DNA of 64,000 nucleotides from Micromonospora matsumotoense (GCF_900091525.1 NZ_FMCU01000018.1:62001-126000); one strand, 5' to 3'. Counted from the first letter of the stretch, positions 17,305 through 25,784 are shown. Notes: generated from the letters alone by a model not told the origin. Made by a program: numbers and translations.

Positions 17305-17484
17305 ATGGGTCTGATGTTCCGTAAGCGCAAGAAGTACGGGCCGATCATCCTGAACTTCACCGAGAACGGCTTCTCGTCGTGGAGCATCAAGATCGGTCGC
17401 TGGTCCTGGAACTCCCGCGCCAAGGCGCACCGCGTCGACCTGCCGGGTCCGCTGTCCTGGAAGCAGGACAAGTCCCGGGCGTGA
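17305..17484 (+). CDS. small DUF4236-like protein
   Basis: 59 residues: a basic start (MGLMFRKRKKYGPIILNFTE), a Ser/Trp-rich middle (NGFSSWSIKIGRWSWNS) and PGPLSWKQDK at the end. The F-R-K ... G-P ... NFTENG-S pattern resembles DUF4236; no function is known. ATG 17305 has GGGAG upstream. The 20-bp-stem terminator directly after it suggests a strongly expressed single gene. Confidence 0.6.
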   Translation: MGLMFRKRKKYGPIILNFTENGFSSWSIKIGRWSWNSRAKAHRVDLPGPLSWKQDKSRA

Positions 17485-17491
17485 CGCCCTT

Positions 17492-17533
17492 CGTCGAGCG
17501 GGGCACCGGTGTTCACCGGTGCCCCGCTCGACG
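17492..17533 (+). terminator. long perfect hairpin terminator
   Basis: Two perfect 20-base arms (17492-17511 and 17514-17533, CGTCGAGCGGGGCACCGGTG and its complement) are separated by TT. It starts 7 bases after the DUF4236-like stop. No T-run follows, as is usual in high-GC actinomycetes. Confidence 0.85.
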
Positions 17534-17611
17534 TCTGCGCATCCCGGCCCGGCACCGGGCGGGTTCGGCATTCGCCGGATCGGCACCGCCGCCACGGCGC
17601 AGAATCGCCGC

Positions 17612-18142
17612 ATGGCGGGCGACGACGGCAACTACGCGCGGGCACGGTGGCACACCCTGGCGGCCTGCGTGCTGCTGCTGGTCAGCTACTTCCTGATTCC
17701 GTTGGAGCCCGATCCGAACGGCCTGCGGCTGACCCTGCGCGTGGTGGGCACCCTGCTGCTGATCAGCATGGTCACCTTCCTGGTCACCCGCCAGGTGACC
17801 CGGCAACTCGGTGCCCGCGCCCCGGTCGGCGAGGACGAGGTCCGGTCGTTGAGCAAGCTGGTGGTGGCGCTGGTCGCCGGGCTGCTCGCCTTCGCGGTGG
17901 CCGACTACGTGGTGGCCGGCAGCGGACCGGACCAGTTCTCCGGGCTGCACACCCGGTTGGACGCGCTCTACTTCGCCCTGACCACCCTCACCACGGTCGG
18001 CTACGGCGACGTGCACCCCCAGGGGCAGCTCGCCAAGGCGATCGTCTGCGTGCAGATGGTGTTCAGCATCGGAGTGATCGCCACCGGGGCGTCCATCGTG
18101 GTCAGGCAGTTGACCGGGCGTCCGGGCCGGGGACCGCGCTGA
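17612..18142 (+). CDS. potassium channel family protein
   Basis: 176 residues from ATG 17612. About four hydrophobic segments are seen, with the selectivity filter in LTTLTTVGYGDVHPQG, the K+ channel signature TVGYGD, between the last two helices. No RCK/TrkA-N domain follows, so gating is not by a cytoplasmic nucleotide domain encoded here. It overlaps the convergent gene by 41 bases at its 3' end. An in-frame ATG at 17519 lies inside the terminator hairpin and is unlikely. Confidence 0.88.
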   Translation: MAGDDGNYARARWHTLAACVLLLVSYFLIPLEPDPNGLRLTLRVVGTLLLISMVTFLVTRQVTRQLGARAPVGEDEVRSLSKLVVALVAGLLAFAVADYVVAGSGPDQFSGLHTRLDALYFALTTLTTVGYGDVHPQGQLAKAIVCVQMVFSIGVIATGASIVVRQLTGRPGRGPR

Positions 18143-19034
18143 TCAGCACGTCACCGCCGAGCCGCCCGTGTTCCGGGTCCCGGGCGACCGCGCCGGTGTC
18201 GAGCAGCTCGGTGAGCGCGCGGCCGGCGTCCACGGCCCGGTACGCCGTCGCGGTCAGCGCGTGCCGCCGCAGCTCGGTCACCGTATGCGGACCGTGGCGG
18301 CTCAGCTCGGCCAGCAGTTCGTCCCGCAGTGGGCCGGCCGCCGGTGGGCCGGCGACGTCGAGCAGCCCGCCGGCCGGGTCGCGGTAGCGGATCGCGCCGG
18401 ACCCGTCGGCCGGCACGTCACCGGACCCGTCGGCGGACCCGTTGACGGCCCAGAGCGCGTCCTTGAACGCCTCCAGGCTCTTGTCCAGCCCGGTGCCGAA
18501 GGCGACCCGCCGGGCCGGCGACCCGTCGACGGGCACCAGCTCGACCTCGGCGACCAGGGGAAACCCGGCGGCGGTCAGCGCCGGTCGCAGGGCGACGGTC
18601 GCGGCGGCGGTGAGCAACACCTCGGCCGGTCGACCGGTGGTGGTGGCGGCCAACAGCGCCGGGTCCGGTGCCCCGCCGTCGACCAGGGTGAGCAGCGGTG
18701 CGCCCGCCGCACCGGCCGCCTTGAGCACCACCGGCAGCCGGGCCGGGTCGCCGGGCACCACGTGCACCGCGACGTCGGCCGGGAGGGTGGCCTCGACGGC
18801 GCCGAGCCGGGCGGGCACTTCGGGTCCACCCCCGGCGAGCACCAGCACGGTGAGCCGGCGGCCCCGAAGCCGGTCGGCGAAGCCGGCCACCACCCGCAGG
18901 GCCGCCTCGGCGGTGCCGGGATCACCGGCGTACGACAGCGCGAGGGTGGCCCGGCGGGAGCGGTGCAGCGCCCCCGGCAGCCAGTGGTCGAGCTGGCGGA
19001 CGAGCAGCTCCCGCAGGACGGCGTCGATCGACAT
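18102..19034 (-). CDS. hypothetical protein with C-terminal winged-helix-like segment
   Basis: 310 residues, not recognised. The N-terminal part looks like an alternating beta/alpha fold (RRATLALSYAGDPGTAEAAL, LTVLVLAGGGPEVPARL, PLLTLVDGGAPDP, EVLLTAAATVALRPALTAAG). A central segment TGLDKSLEAFKDALWAVNGS recalls partner proteins of the three-Cys-motif (TcmP) type, which have a methyltransferase-like domain. The last 80 residues (LLAELSRHGPHTVTELRRHA, GRALTELLDTGAVARD) look like a winged helix. Its 3' end overlaps the K+ channel gene by 41 bases. A nucleic-acid or protein modification role is only a guess. Confidence 0.6.
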   Translation of the reverse strand: MSIDAVLRELLVRQLDHWLPGALHRSRRATLALSYAGDPGTAEAALRVVAGFADRLRGRRLTVLVLAGGGPEVPARLGAVEATLPADVAVHVVPGDPARLPVVLKAAGAAGAPLLTLVDGGAPDPALLAATTTGRPAEVLLTAAATVALRPALTAAGFPLVAEVELVPVDGSPARRVAFGTGLDKSLEAFKDALWAVNGSADGSGDVPADGSGAIRYRDPAGGLLDVAGPPAAGPLRDELLAELSRHGPHTVTELRRHALTATAYRAVDAGRALTELLDTGAVARDPEHGRLGGDVLISAVPGPDARSTA

Positions 19035-19058
19035 CCTGTCGTTCTACCGTACGACGGT

Positions 19059-19580
19059 TCAGGCCGGGACGGAGATCCCCACCCCGCCCCGGGTCTGGCC
19101 GCCGTAGCGGGCCCGCTCGCGGTCGAGGTCGAGCCGGCCGATCCGTTTGCGGGCGGCGAGGGCGTCCTCGTCGAGCTGGTCGGCCGGGACGATCCAGACG
19201 ATCTCGAACTCCAGCCCGTCGGGGTCGCGGCCGTAGAGACTCTTGGTGGTGCCGTGGTCGGAGGTGCCGACCAGGGCGTCGGCGGCGGCCAGCCGCTGCG
19301 CGGTGACGGCCAGTTCGTCGAGGGTGTCCAGCTCCCAGGCCAGGTGGTAGAGGCCGACGGTGGCCCGGCCGGCCTGCGAGCGGCCGGCGTTCGCACCGAT
19401 CTCGAACAGCCCGAGGTCGTGGTCGTTCGTCGAGTCGGGAGCCTGGAGGAAGGCCGCGCCCCGGAACCCGTCCGGGGTCATCGGCACCGGGCGGAAGCCC
19501 AGCACGTCGCGATAGAAGTCGATGCTGCGACGCAGGTCGGAGACGTAGAGCACGGCATGGTTGAGGCGGTGGATTCCCAT
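19059..19580 (-). CDS. VOC-family (glyoxalase/extradiol dioxygenase fold) protein
   Basis: 173 residues. Two beta-alpha-beta modules of the vicinal oxygen chelate fold: LNHAVLYVSDLRRSIDFYRD (metal-ligand His near residue 7) and GLYHLAWELDTLDELAVTAQ (second His), with YGRDPDGLEFEIVW giving the Glu ligand. This arrangement matches catechol-2,3-dioxygenase-like members. It is divergent from a MarR gene with a palindrome between them, so probably induced by a phenolic or electrophilic ligand. Confidence 0.85.
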   Translation of the reverse strand: MGIHRLNHAVLYVSDLRRSIDFYRDVLGFRPVPMTPDGFRGAAFLQAPDSTNDHDLGLFEIGANAGRSQAGRATVGLYHLAWELDTLDELAVTAQRLAAADALVGTSDHGTTKSLYGRDPDGLEFEIVWIVPADQLDEDALAARKRIGRLDLDRERARYGGQTRGGVGISVPA

Positions 19581-19601
19581 GCCACCCACGGTAGCGCGAT
19601 T

Positions 19602-19619
19602 TGGTTGAGCGTTCAACCA
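19602..19619. promoter_or_regulatory. perfect MarR-type operator palindrome
   Basis: TGGTTGA-GCGT-TCAACCA is a perfect inverted repeat with 7-base arms, between the divergent VOC (start 19580) and MarR (start 19640) genes. The TTGA...TCAA core is the common half-site of MarR-family operators. Position suggests control of both genes. Confidence 0.75.
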
Positions 19620-19639
19620 TTCCGGCTATGATGACGGTC

Positions 19640-20092
19640 ATGACCCGCTGGCTGGACCACGACGAGCAGCAGACCTGGCGCGCCTTCCTGGCCGCCTCCC
19701 GGGCGCTCACCGACACCCTCGACCGCGAACTGCAACGCGACGCCGGGATGCCGCACGCCTATTACGAGATCCTGGTCCGGCTCTCCGAGGTGCCCGGCCG
19801 GCGGCTGCGGATGAGCGAGCTGGCGGACCTCACCGGCTCGTCGCGCAGCCGCCTCTCGCACGCCGTAGCCCGGCTGGAGACCGTCGGCTGGGTCCGCCGC
19901 GAGGAGTGCCCCACCGACCGACGCGGCCAGATCGCCGTCCTCACCGAGGCCGGTTTCGCGGCCCTCGCCGCCGCCGCGCCCGGCCACGTCGAGGGGGTAC
20001 GCCGGCACCTGTTCGACGCGCTCAGCCCGGCCCAGGTCGACCAGCTACGCCGGATCAGCGAGACGCTGGTCGCCCACCTGACCGGTTCTTGA
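19640..20092 (+). CDS. MarR-family transcriptional regulator
   Basis: 150 residues. Winged helix-turn-helix visible as LRMSELADLTGSSRSRLSHA and VARLETVGWVRREECPTDRR, then GQIAVLTEAGFAAL. The N-terminal helix (TWRAFLAASRALTDTLDREL) and C-terminal helix form the dimer interface. ATG 19640 gives the family's usual start. It should autoregulate and repress the divergent VOC gene through the palindrome between them. Confidence 0.9.
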   Translation: MTRWLDHDEQQTWRAFLAASRALTDTLDRELQRDAGMPHAYYEILVRLSEVPGRRLRMSELADLTGSSRSRLSHAVARLETVGWVRREECPTDRRGQIAVLTEAGFAALAAAAPGHVEGVRRHLFDALSPAQVDQLRRISETLVAHLTGS

Positions 20093-20149
20093 CCAAGTTG
20101 CCGACCGGCAAGGGTTGTACTAACCGTCGCCGGCCAAGCACGATGGGGC

Positions 20150-21973
20150 GTGTCTTCCGGCTTCGGTGAACTGACCCTCCAGGCGCAGCACCTGGTGTCC
20201 GCCGGCGACCTGGCCGGCGCCCAGCGACTGCTCGCCGACGCGCTGACCGACGCGGACCCCCGCCCCGACCACGCCTCCCCCGAGCTGGCCGAGGCCGCCG
20301 GGCTCCAGGCCCGACTGCTGGTCACCCTCGGCGAACCGCACTCGGCGCGCGGCTGGGCCGCCTTCGCGTACGCGGCGTCGAGCCGCCTGTACGGCATCTC
20401 CGACCAGCGGACCATCTCGACGGCGGCCACCCTGGCGGCGGTGCTGCACCGGGTCGGCAGCGACGCCCGCGCCGCCCGGCTCTATTCCGAGGTGATCCTG
20501 GAGCTGACCGCCCACGACGGCCCCGAGTCGCTGCGGGTGCTCGCCGCGCACGCCGATCTGGCCACCGTGGAGTACGCCCGTGGTCAGTGCGCCCAGGCCC
20601 GCGAACGCCTCCAGGACGCCTGGGAGCTGCACCGCGAGGTCTATGGCGACGGGCACGCCAGCGGGATCAAGATGCTCGCCCGGCTCGGCGCGATGCAACG
20701 CGACTGCGGCCGGTTCGACGAGGCGCACGACAACCTCGCCCTCGCCCGCGAGCTGGCCCGCCAGCACCTGGCCGCCGACGACCCGCTGGCCCGGCAGGTC
20801 GCCGCGCTGGCCCGCGCCGCCGCCGACCCGGATCACGTCTGCGACGACGAGCCCACCCCGCAGCGCGAGACACCGGTCGTCCCGGCCGCCCGCACCCCAC
20901 CGCCCGCCGAGGGTCCACCGGACCTGCCGGCCTGGTCGGCCGGGACGGTGCCACCCGACGAGGCGTACCCGCCGACGGTGCCCGGCCAGCGGCTCCCCCC
21001 CGAGGACACCGGCTACCCGCACGACGCCGGCCGGTCGGCCCCCTTCGACCATCCGACCACCACCGGCTACCCCACCCACGACGGCACCGGCAGCGGCTAC
21101 TCCACCGACGACGGCTATCCCGCGGACAGCGGCTACCCCGCCGACAGCGGTTACTTCCCGCAGGGTGCTCGATCTGCCGGGGCCGGTTACCCGGCCGGGG
21201 CCGACCGTCCCGACGGCACCGGCTATTCCGACGGCGGCGGCTATCCCGACGGCGGCGGCTATCCGCTGGGCTCGGGCCAGTCGGCCGCATCGGGCTATCC
21301 GGCCGGCTCGGGCCGACTCGGGGACGACGGACGCTGGCCGCCCGAGCCAGGTGGTTCCGGGCCGGCTAGCGGCCGGCGGGAATCCCCGTACGCCCCGCCG
21401 GCGCAGGGACACCCCGGGCAGGAGGCCGCCGGGGTACGCCGGGTCGCGCCGCCGAATCCGCCGGTGGACCCGTCCCGGCTGCTGCCCGTGCTGGTGCCGC
21501 GCCGGCATGCCCCACCCCCGCGCCGCCCGGGTGCCGTACCGCTGGTGGCGGCCGGGGTCGCGGTGGTGCTGCTGGGTGCCGTGGCGGTGATCGCCGGGGT
21601 GTCCCAGGTGGGCAGCTCCGACGAAACGCCACCCGCCGCGTCGAGCAGCCCCGGGGCCACCCCGACCGCCGGTACGCCGAACGCCGCACCACCCGCCTCG
21701 CCGGGCACCCCACCGGGGCGGGTGACACTGCGCGACCGCCCCGACGGCATTACCCTGACCTGGACGTACCCGGCCGGGGGCGAGGGTCCGGTGATCCTCT
21801 CCGCCGCCCAGGCCGGGCAGGACCCGCGGCCGTTCCAGACCCTGCCGCCCGGCACCGACAACTTCGTCGTGCACGGCCTGGACCGGACCACCAACTACTG
21901 CTTCACCGTCGCCGTGGTCTGGTCCACCGACCTGGTCGCACCAGCGAAACGGGTCTGCACCACCCGCCGCTGA
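20150..21973 (+). CDS. TPR protein with Gly-Tyr-Pro linker, one TM helix and C-terminal FN3-like domain
   Basis: 607 residues from GTG 20150. Residues 1-225 are tetratricopeptide-like helices (QHLVSAGDLAGAQRLLADAL, VEYARGQCAQARERLQDAWE, GRFDEAHDNLALARELARQH). Residues 235-450 are a disordered Pro/Gly/Tyr linker with repeated GYP(A/x)DSGYP units. A single transmembrane helix follows (VPLVAAGVAVVLLGAVAVIA, about 465-485), then a Thr/Pro/Ser spacer. The C-terminal 90 residues resemble fibronectin type III (VTLRDRPDGITLTWTYPAGG; FTVAVVW). Topology would put the TPR inside and FN3 outside. Function unknown; in related genomes FN3 in this position is a surface or carbohydrate-associated module. Confidence 0.75.
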   Translation: MSSGFGELTLQAQHLVSAGDLAGAQRLLADALTDADPRPDHASPELAEAAGLQARLLVTLGEPHSARGWAAFAYAASSRLYGISDQRTISTAATLAAVLHRVGSDARAARLYSEVILELTAHDGPESLRVLAAHADLATVEYARGQCAQARERLQDAWELHREVYGDGHASGIKMLARLGAMQRDCGRFDEAHDNLALARELARQHLAADDPLARQVAALARAAADPDHVCDDEPTPQRETPVVPAARTPPPAEGPPDLPAWSAGTVPPDEAYPPTVPGQRLPPEDTGYPHDAGRSAPFDHPTTTGYPTHDGTGSGYSTDDGYPADSGYPADSGYFPQGARSAGAGYPAGADRPDGTGYSDGGGYPDGGGYPLGSGQSAASGYPAGSGRLGDDGRWPPEPGGSGPASGRRESPYAPPAQGHPGQEAAGVRRVAPPNPPVDPSRLLPVLVPRRHAPPPRRPGAVPLVAAGVAVVLLGAVAVIAGVSQVGSSDETPPAASSSPGATPTAGTPNAAPPASPGTPPGRVTLRDRPDGITLTWTYPAGGEGPVILSAAQAGQDPRPFQTLPPGTDNFVVHGLDRTTNYCFTVAVVWSTDLVAPAKRVCTTRR

Positions 21974-22104
21974 CCCACCCCACCCCCACCCCTACCCTGC
22001 CCCCTGCTCCCCCCACCTGCTCCTCCCCCCTCGCCCAGCCCAGCCGCCCGCTGCCCCGCCCCCGCCTCACTCTGCCCCGCCCCTGCCCGCCCGCCCACCT
22101 CCGT

Positions 22105-22243
22105 TGATCAAGAGGTTTACGTCATCTGGAGCGGGTGGGGTGCCGTAAACCTCTTGATCACCTACCAAGTGGAGTGGGATGAGTCGGTGATCAAGAGGTT
22201 TACGGCAGGAATCGCGTTGTGGGTGACCTAAACCTCTTGATCA
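22105..22243. repeat. four alternating copies of a 17-bp repeat between convergent genes
   Basis: The unit TGATCAAGAGGTTTACG occurs at 22105-22121 (+), 22144-22160 (-), 22188-22204 (+) and 22227-22243 (-, one mismatch). The orientation alternates, forming two large hairpins with 22-base loops. It lies in the 413-base gap between the TPR gene and the histidine kinase gene, whose 3' ends face each other. A C-rich tract (about 21974-22100) precedes it and a G-rich stretch follows; neither holds a gene I can support. It may be a bidirectional terminator or a REP-like dispersed element. Confidence 0.9.
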
Positions 22244-22386
22244 ACACGGACAGCGCGGGCCTGCGGGGCCGGGCGGGGCGGGGTGGCGCCGCTGGTCCGC
22301 CCGCACGTCCGGCTGCGGGGTCCAGCGGGCGTGCGGTGGGGGGTGGGCGGGTGGGTGGGGCGCGGCTTGGGTGGCGTGGTGATGGT

Positions 22387-23862
22387 TCAGTCGGGGTCGG
22401 GCAGGATGGGTAGGCGCAGCCGGACCACCACGCCGGGCTCCGCGTCGGCGAGGTCGACCGTGCCACCGCCCCGACGGACCAGCTCCCGGACGATGGCCAG
22501 GCCGAGCCCGGCACCGCCCGCGTCCCGGGCCCGGCCCTCGTCCAGCCGGGTGAACCGGCGGAACACCCGGTCCCGGTCCGCCACCGGGATGCCCGGCCCG
22601 TCGTCGGTCACCGTCACCAGGTGGTACGCCCCGTCCACCGCCGGTTCGACCGCCAGCACGACCCGGCTGCGCGCGTGCCGGACGGCGTTGTCGACCAGGT
22701 TTCCCAGCACCCGCCGCAACTCGTCGGGAACACCGACCGTCCACGCCGGCCCCGACGCCGCCGCAACGAACACGACCGGTGGCGCGGACGAACCGTCAAC
22801 GCCCGGCGGCACGGACGGGCTGCCCACGCCGAGTGGCTCCGCCCCCGCAGTGGTGACGGCCGGTGGGCCCGGGCGGCGGGCGGCCAGCTCGGTGAGCAGC
22901 CCGCCCAGTTCCACCGGTCCCGCCTCATCCGGAAGGCCGCCGCGCGAGGTCGGCTGCTCGTCGAGCCGGGCGAGCAGCAGCAGGTCGTCGACGAGCCGAC
23001 CCAGTCGTTCGGTGTCGGCGAGCAGGTCGGCGGCGACAGCCGGCCAGTCGGAACGGTCACCGAGGCGCTGGGCCACCTCCAGCTCGGTACGCATGTTCGT
23101 CAACGGGCTGCGCAGCTCGTGCGCCGCGTCGGCGAGGAACGACCGTTGCCGGGCACGGGTCGCCTCCAACCGGTCCAGCATGTCGTTCAGGGTGACCGCC
23201 AGCCGGTGGATCTCGTCCTGGGAGGCGGGCACCGGCAGCCGGTCGTCCGCGTCCCGGCCGGTGATCTCGGCCGCCCCGCTGCGCAGCGCCTCGACCGGCC
23301 GCAGGGTCGCCCCGACCACCCGCCAGGCGACCACCGCGAGCAGCCCCACCAGCAGCGGGAAGGCGACCAGCAACATGGTACGGGCGGCCTGGGTGGCGTG
23401 CCGGATGTCCACGGTGGAGCGGCCCACCAGGACGGTCAACGGCTCCCCCGCCGACTGGGCGGGCACCGCCACCACCCGCACCGGCCCCTCCCAGCCGAGC
23501 CGTTGGCCGGGCACCACCGTGCGTTGCCGACCGTTGCCGGTGAGCTGGTCGGGGCGGACCATCGGCACCAGTCGGTCGGCGTCGATGGAGGCGGCCCGGA
23601 TCCGCCCGGCGGAGTCGACCACCTGCACCCGGAGTTGGCCGCCGGCCACCGGCAGCGGGTCGGGCAGGGCGTCCTCGCCGGCCAGCCGGGCGACCGCGTC
23701 GGCGGTGCGGAACGCCTCCTCGTCGACGGTGCGTTGCAGCGTCCAGCCCAACGCCACCAGCAGCACCACTCCGCCCAGGGCCAGCCCCACCGAGAGCCCG
23801 GCCACGCCGAGCACCATCAGCCGGGCGCGCAGGCCGAGCACCGGCCAGCGGGGGCGTCTCAC
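22387..23862 (-). CDS. two-component sensor histidine kinase
   Basis: 491 residues from GTG 23862, overlapping the regulator stop by 4 bases. Two transmembrane helices (LMVLGVAGLSVGLALGGVVL and MLLVAFPLLVGLLAVVAWRV) flank an extracytoplasmic sensor of about 130 residues. Then come HAMP (TLRPVEALRSGAAEITGRD), HisKA with phospho-accepting His in FLADAAHELRSPLTN, and HATPase_c with N-box LGNLVDNAVRHA, G1 DDGPGIP and G2 GAGLGLAIV. The C-terminal domain contains a Pro/Gly-rich insertion. Partner of the OmpR-type regulator; resembles MprB/TcrY-like systems. Confidence 0.92.
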   Translation of the reverse strand: MRRPRWPVLGLRARLMVLGVAGLSVGLALGGVVLLVALGWTLQRTVDEEAFRTADAVARLAGEDALPDPLPVAGGQLRVQVVDSAGRIRAASIDADRLVPMVRPDQLTGNGRQRTVVPGQRLGWEGPVRVVAVPAQSAGEPLTVLVGRSTVDIRHATQAARTMLLVAFPLLVGLLAVVAWRVVGATLRPVEALRSGAAEITGRDADDRLPVPASQDEIHRLAVTLNDMLDRLEATRARQRSFLADAAHELRSPLTNMRTELEVAQRLGDRSDWPAVAADLLADTERLGRLVDDLLLLARLDEQPTSRGGLPDEAGPVELGGLLTELAARRPGPPAVTTAGAEPLGVGSPSVPPGVDGSSAPPVVFVAAASGPAWTVGVPDELRRVLGNLVDNAVRHARSRVVLAVEPAVDGAYHLVTVTDDGPGIPVADRDRVFRRFTRLDEGRARDAGGAGLGLAIVRELVRRGGGTVDLADAEPGVVVRLRLPILPDPD

Positions 23863-24515
23863 GGGATCAGCCGGTAGCCGGCGCCCCGGACGGTCTCCAA
23901 CCGGTCCCGGCCGATCTTGCGGCGCAGGTAGCCGACGTACACCTCGACCGCGTTGGGTGCGGTCCGCAGGCTGGCGTCCCAGACGTGGTCCAGCAACTCG
24001 GTCTTGGAGATCACCTCGCCGGGTCGGCGGATCAGGTACTCCAACAGCGCGAACTCCCGGGCGGTGAGCACCACCTCGGCGTCGGCCCGGGTGACCCGCC
24101 GCCGGGCCGGGTCCAGTCGCAGGTCCCCGACGGTGAGCACGGTCGGCCGTTCCGGGGCGCCCCGACGCAGCAGCGCCCGCAGCCGGGCCAGCAGCACCAC
24201 GTACGAGAAGGGTTTGGTCAGGTAGTCGTCCGCCCCGCAGTCCAACCCGTCGGCCTGGTCGTACTCGCCGTCCTTGGCGGAGAGCATCAGCACCGGCAGC
24301 CAGCACTCGTCGGCGCGCAGCCGGCGGACCACCTCGTAGCCGGACAGGCCGGGGAGCATCACGTCGAGGATCATCGCGTCGTAACCGCCGTGCCGGGCGG
24401 CGTCCAGCCCGGTCGGCCCGGTGCCCGCGGTGTCCACCACGAACCCCTCGGCGGTCAGGCCACGCTGCAACGCCGCCGCCAGCCGCGCCTCGTCCTCCAC
24501 CACCAGCACCCGCAT
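23859..24515 (-). CDS. OmpR-family response regulator
   Basis: 218 residues. Receiver domain with acidic VVEDEARLA, phospho-Asp in MILDVMLPGLSG, and Lys in DYLTKPFSY. The winged-helix trans_reg_C domain shows LTAREFALLEYLIRRPGEVI and NAVEVYVGYLRRKIGRDRLE, ending GAGYRLIP. ATG 24515 starts directly at MRVLVVEDE. It is divergent from the LolA-like secreted protein (24610), leaving 94 bases for two promoters, so that gene is a likely target. Confidence 0.93.
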   Translation of the reverse strand: MRVLVVEDEARLAAALQRGLTAEGFVVDTAGTGPTGLDAARHGGYDAMILDVMLPGLSGYEVVRRLRADECWLPVLMLSAKDGEYDQADGLDCGADDYLTKPFSYVVLLARLRALLRRGAPERPTVLTVGDLRLDPARRRVTRADAEVVLTAREFALLEYLIRRPGEVISKTELLDHVWDASLRTAPNAVEVYVGYLRRKIGRDRLETVRGAGYRLIP

Positions 24516-24609
24516 GACCCCAGCGTGCCACCTGGCCGCGACCCACCGGGACGCCGTCCTCAGCCGGTTCACAGCACCCAACCGGCAGGATGGCCCCAGG
24601 AGGTGCCCC

Positions 24610-25764
24610 ATGTCCGTACTGAAGAACCGTTCCACCCTGCGGTGGCTGGTGCCACTGGCCGCCGCGGTCACCGTCGTGGGCGGAGGTGCCGCGATCGGCA
24701 CGTTCGCCGCGAACGCCGAACCCGCCCTGCCGCCGCGCAGCGCCGCCCAACTGCTCGTCGACCTGCAGACCGCCCGGTTGGACGGGCTATCCGGCACGGT
24801 GGTGCAGCGCGCCGATCTCGGGCTGCCGAAACTGGTCGGCCTGGCCGGTGGGGACGCCGCGCTGCTCAGCGGCACGCACACCCTGCGGGTCTGGTACTCG
24901 GGACCGGACCGGCAGCGGGTCGCGCTGCTCGACACCCTCGGCGAGCGGGACGTCATCCGTTCCGGCCGGGACGTGTGGACCTGGGACAGCAAGGCCAACA
25001 CCGCGACGCACCGCACCCTGCCGGAGTCGACCGGGCGGGCGGCGGAGGGCGCGTTGCCGGTCACCCCGCAGGAGGCCGCCGAGCGGGCCCTGGCCGCCGT
25101 CGACCCGAGCACGCTGGTCACCACCGGCCGGTCGGCCACCGTCGCCGGTCGGGACGCGTACGAACTGGTGCTCACCCCGCGTGACGAGGCGTCCCTGGTG
25201 CACCAGGTACGGATCGCCATCGACGCGACCGAGCACGTGCCGCTGCGGTTCGAGGTGCTCGCCGACGGCGCCGACCAGCCGGCCTTCGAGATGGCCTTCA
25301 CCCAGGTCGACTACCGCCGGCCGGACGCCGACCAGTTCACCTTCAACCCGCCGCCCGGGGTGAAGGTGACCGAGGCGACCGGCGACCTCCCGGGCGCGAA
25401 GGCCGGGGCCGGGTCGAAGGTCGGCGCGCACCCGGAGGCCAGAGCCGGTTCGAAGCCCGGTGCGGGCGACGACGCCGGTCTACGTACCGTCGGAACGGGC
25501 TGGGCCACCGTGCTGGTGGTGCGGACGGACGAGGCGGACGAGGCGGGTAAGCCGGCGGGTGGTGCGGCGAAGCCCGGACCGGCCGACGGCCCCGGCGCGG
25601 CGCAGGCCCTCGACCTGCTCAACGGGCTGCCCAAGGTCAGCGGGGACTGGGGCAGCGGCCGGCTGTTCGCCGGGAAGCTGTTCAGCGTGCTGCTCACCGA
25701 CGACGGGCGGGTGCTCGCCGGGGCGGTGACCCCGGAGCGGCTGTACCAGGCCGCGCGGGGCTGA
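24610..25764 (+). CDS. LolA-like secreted lipoprotein-sorting/DUF2092-type protein
   Basis: 384 residues; ATG 24610 has AGGAGG 6 bases upstream. A signal anchor (WLVPLAAAVTVVGGGAAIG) ending at ANAEPA is followed by a LolA/RseB-like open beta-barrel pattern: SAAQLLVDLQTARLDGLSGT, HTLRVWYSGPDRQRVALLDT, GRDVWTWDSKANTATH, and FTFNPPPGVKVTEATGD. A low-complexity Ala/Gly/Lys spacer (about 262-300) precedes a second small segment (VGTGWATVLVVR, LFSVLLTDDGRVLAGAV). In actinobacteria such proteins probably bind lipids or regulate envelope stress. It is divergent from the two-component genes. Confidence 0.75.
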   Translation: MSVLKNRSTLRWLVPLAAAVTVVGGGAAIGTFAANAEPALPPRSAAQLLVDLQTARLDGLSGTVVQRADLGLPKLVGLAGGDAALLSGTHTLRVWYSGPDRQRVALLDTLGERDVIRSGRDVWTWDSKANTATHRTLPESTGRAAEGALPVTPQEAAERALAAVDPSTLVTTGRSATVAGRDAYELVLTPRDEASLVHQVRIAIDATEHVPLRFEVLADGADQPAFEMAFTQVDYRRPDADQFTFNPPPGVKVTEATGDLPGAKAGAGSKVGAHPEARAGSKPGAGDDAGLRTVGTGWATVLVVRTDEADEAGKPAGGAAKPGPADGPGAAQALDLLNGLPKVSGDWGSGRLFAGKLFSVLLTDDGRVLAGAVTPERLYQAARG

Positions 25765-25784
25765 TCCCGCACACCACGACCCTC

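Noticed and set aside
20120..21874. 584-codon minus-strand frame opposite the TPR gene
   Set aside because: Shadow of the TPR/GYP coding sequence with Gly/Arg/Val runs and no motif.
22105..22243. CRISPR array of four repeats
   Set aside because: Copies alternate in orientation and no cas gene is present; REP-like palindromes fit better.
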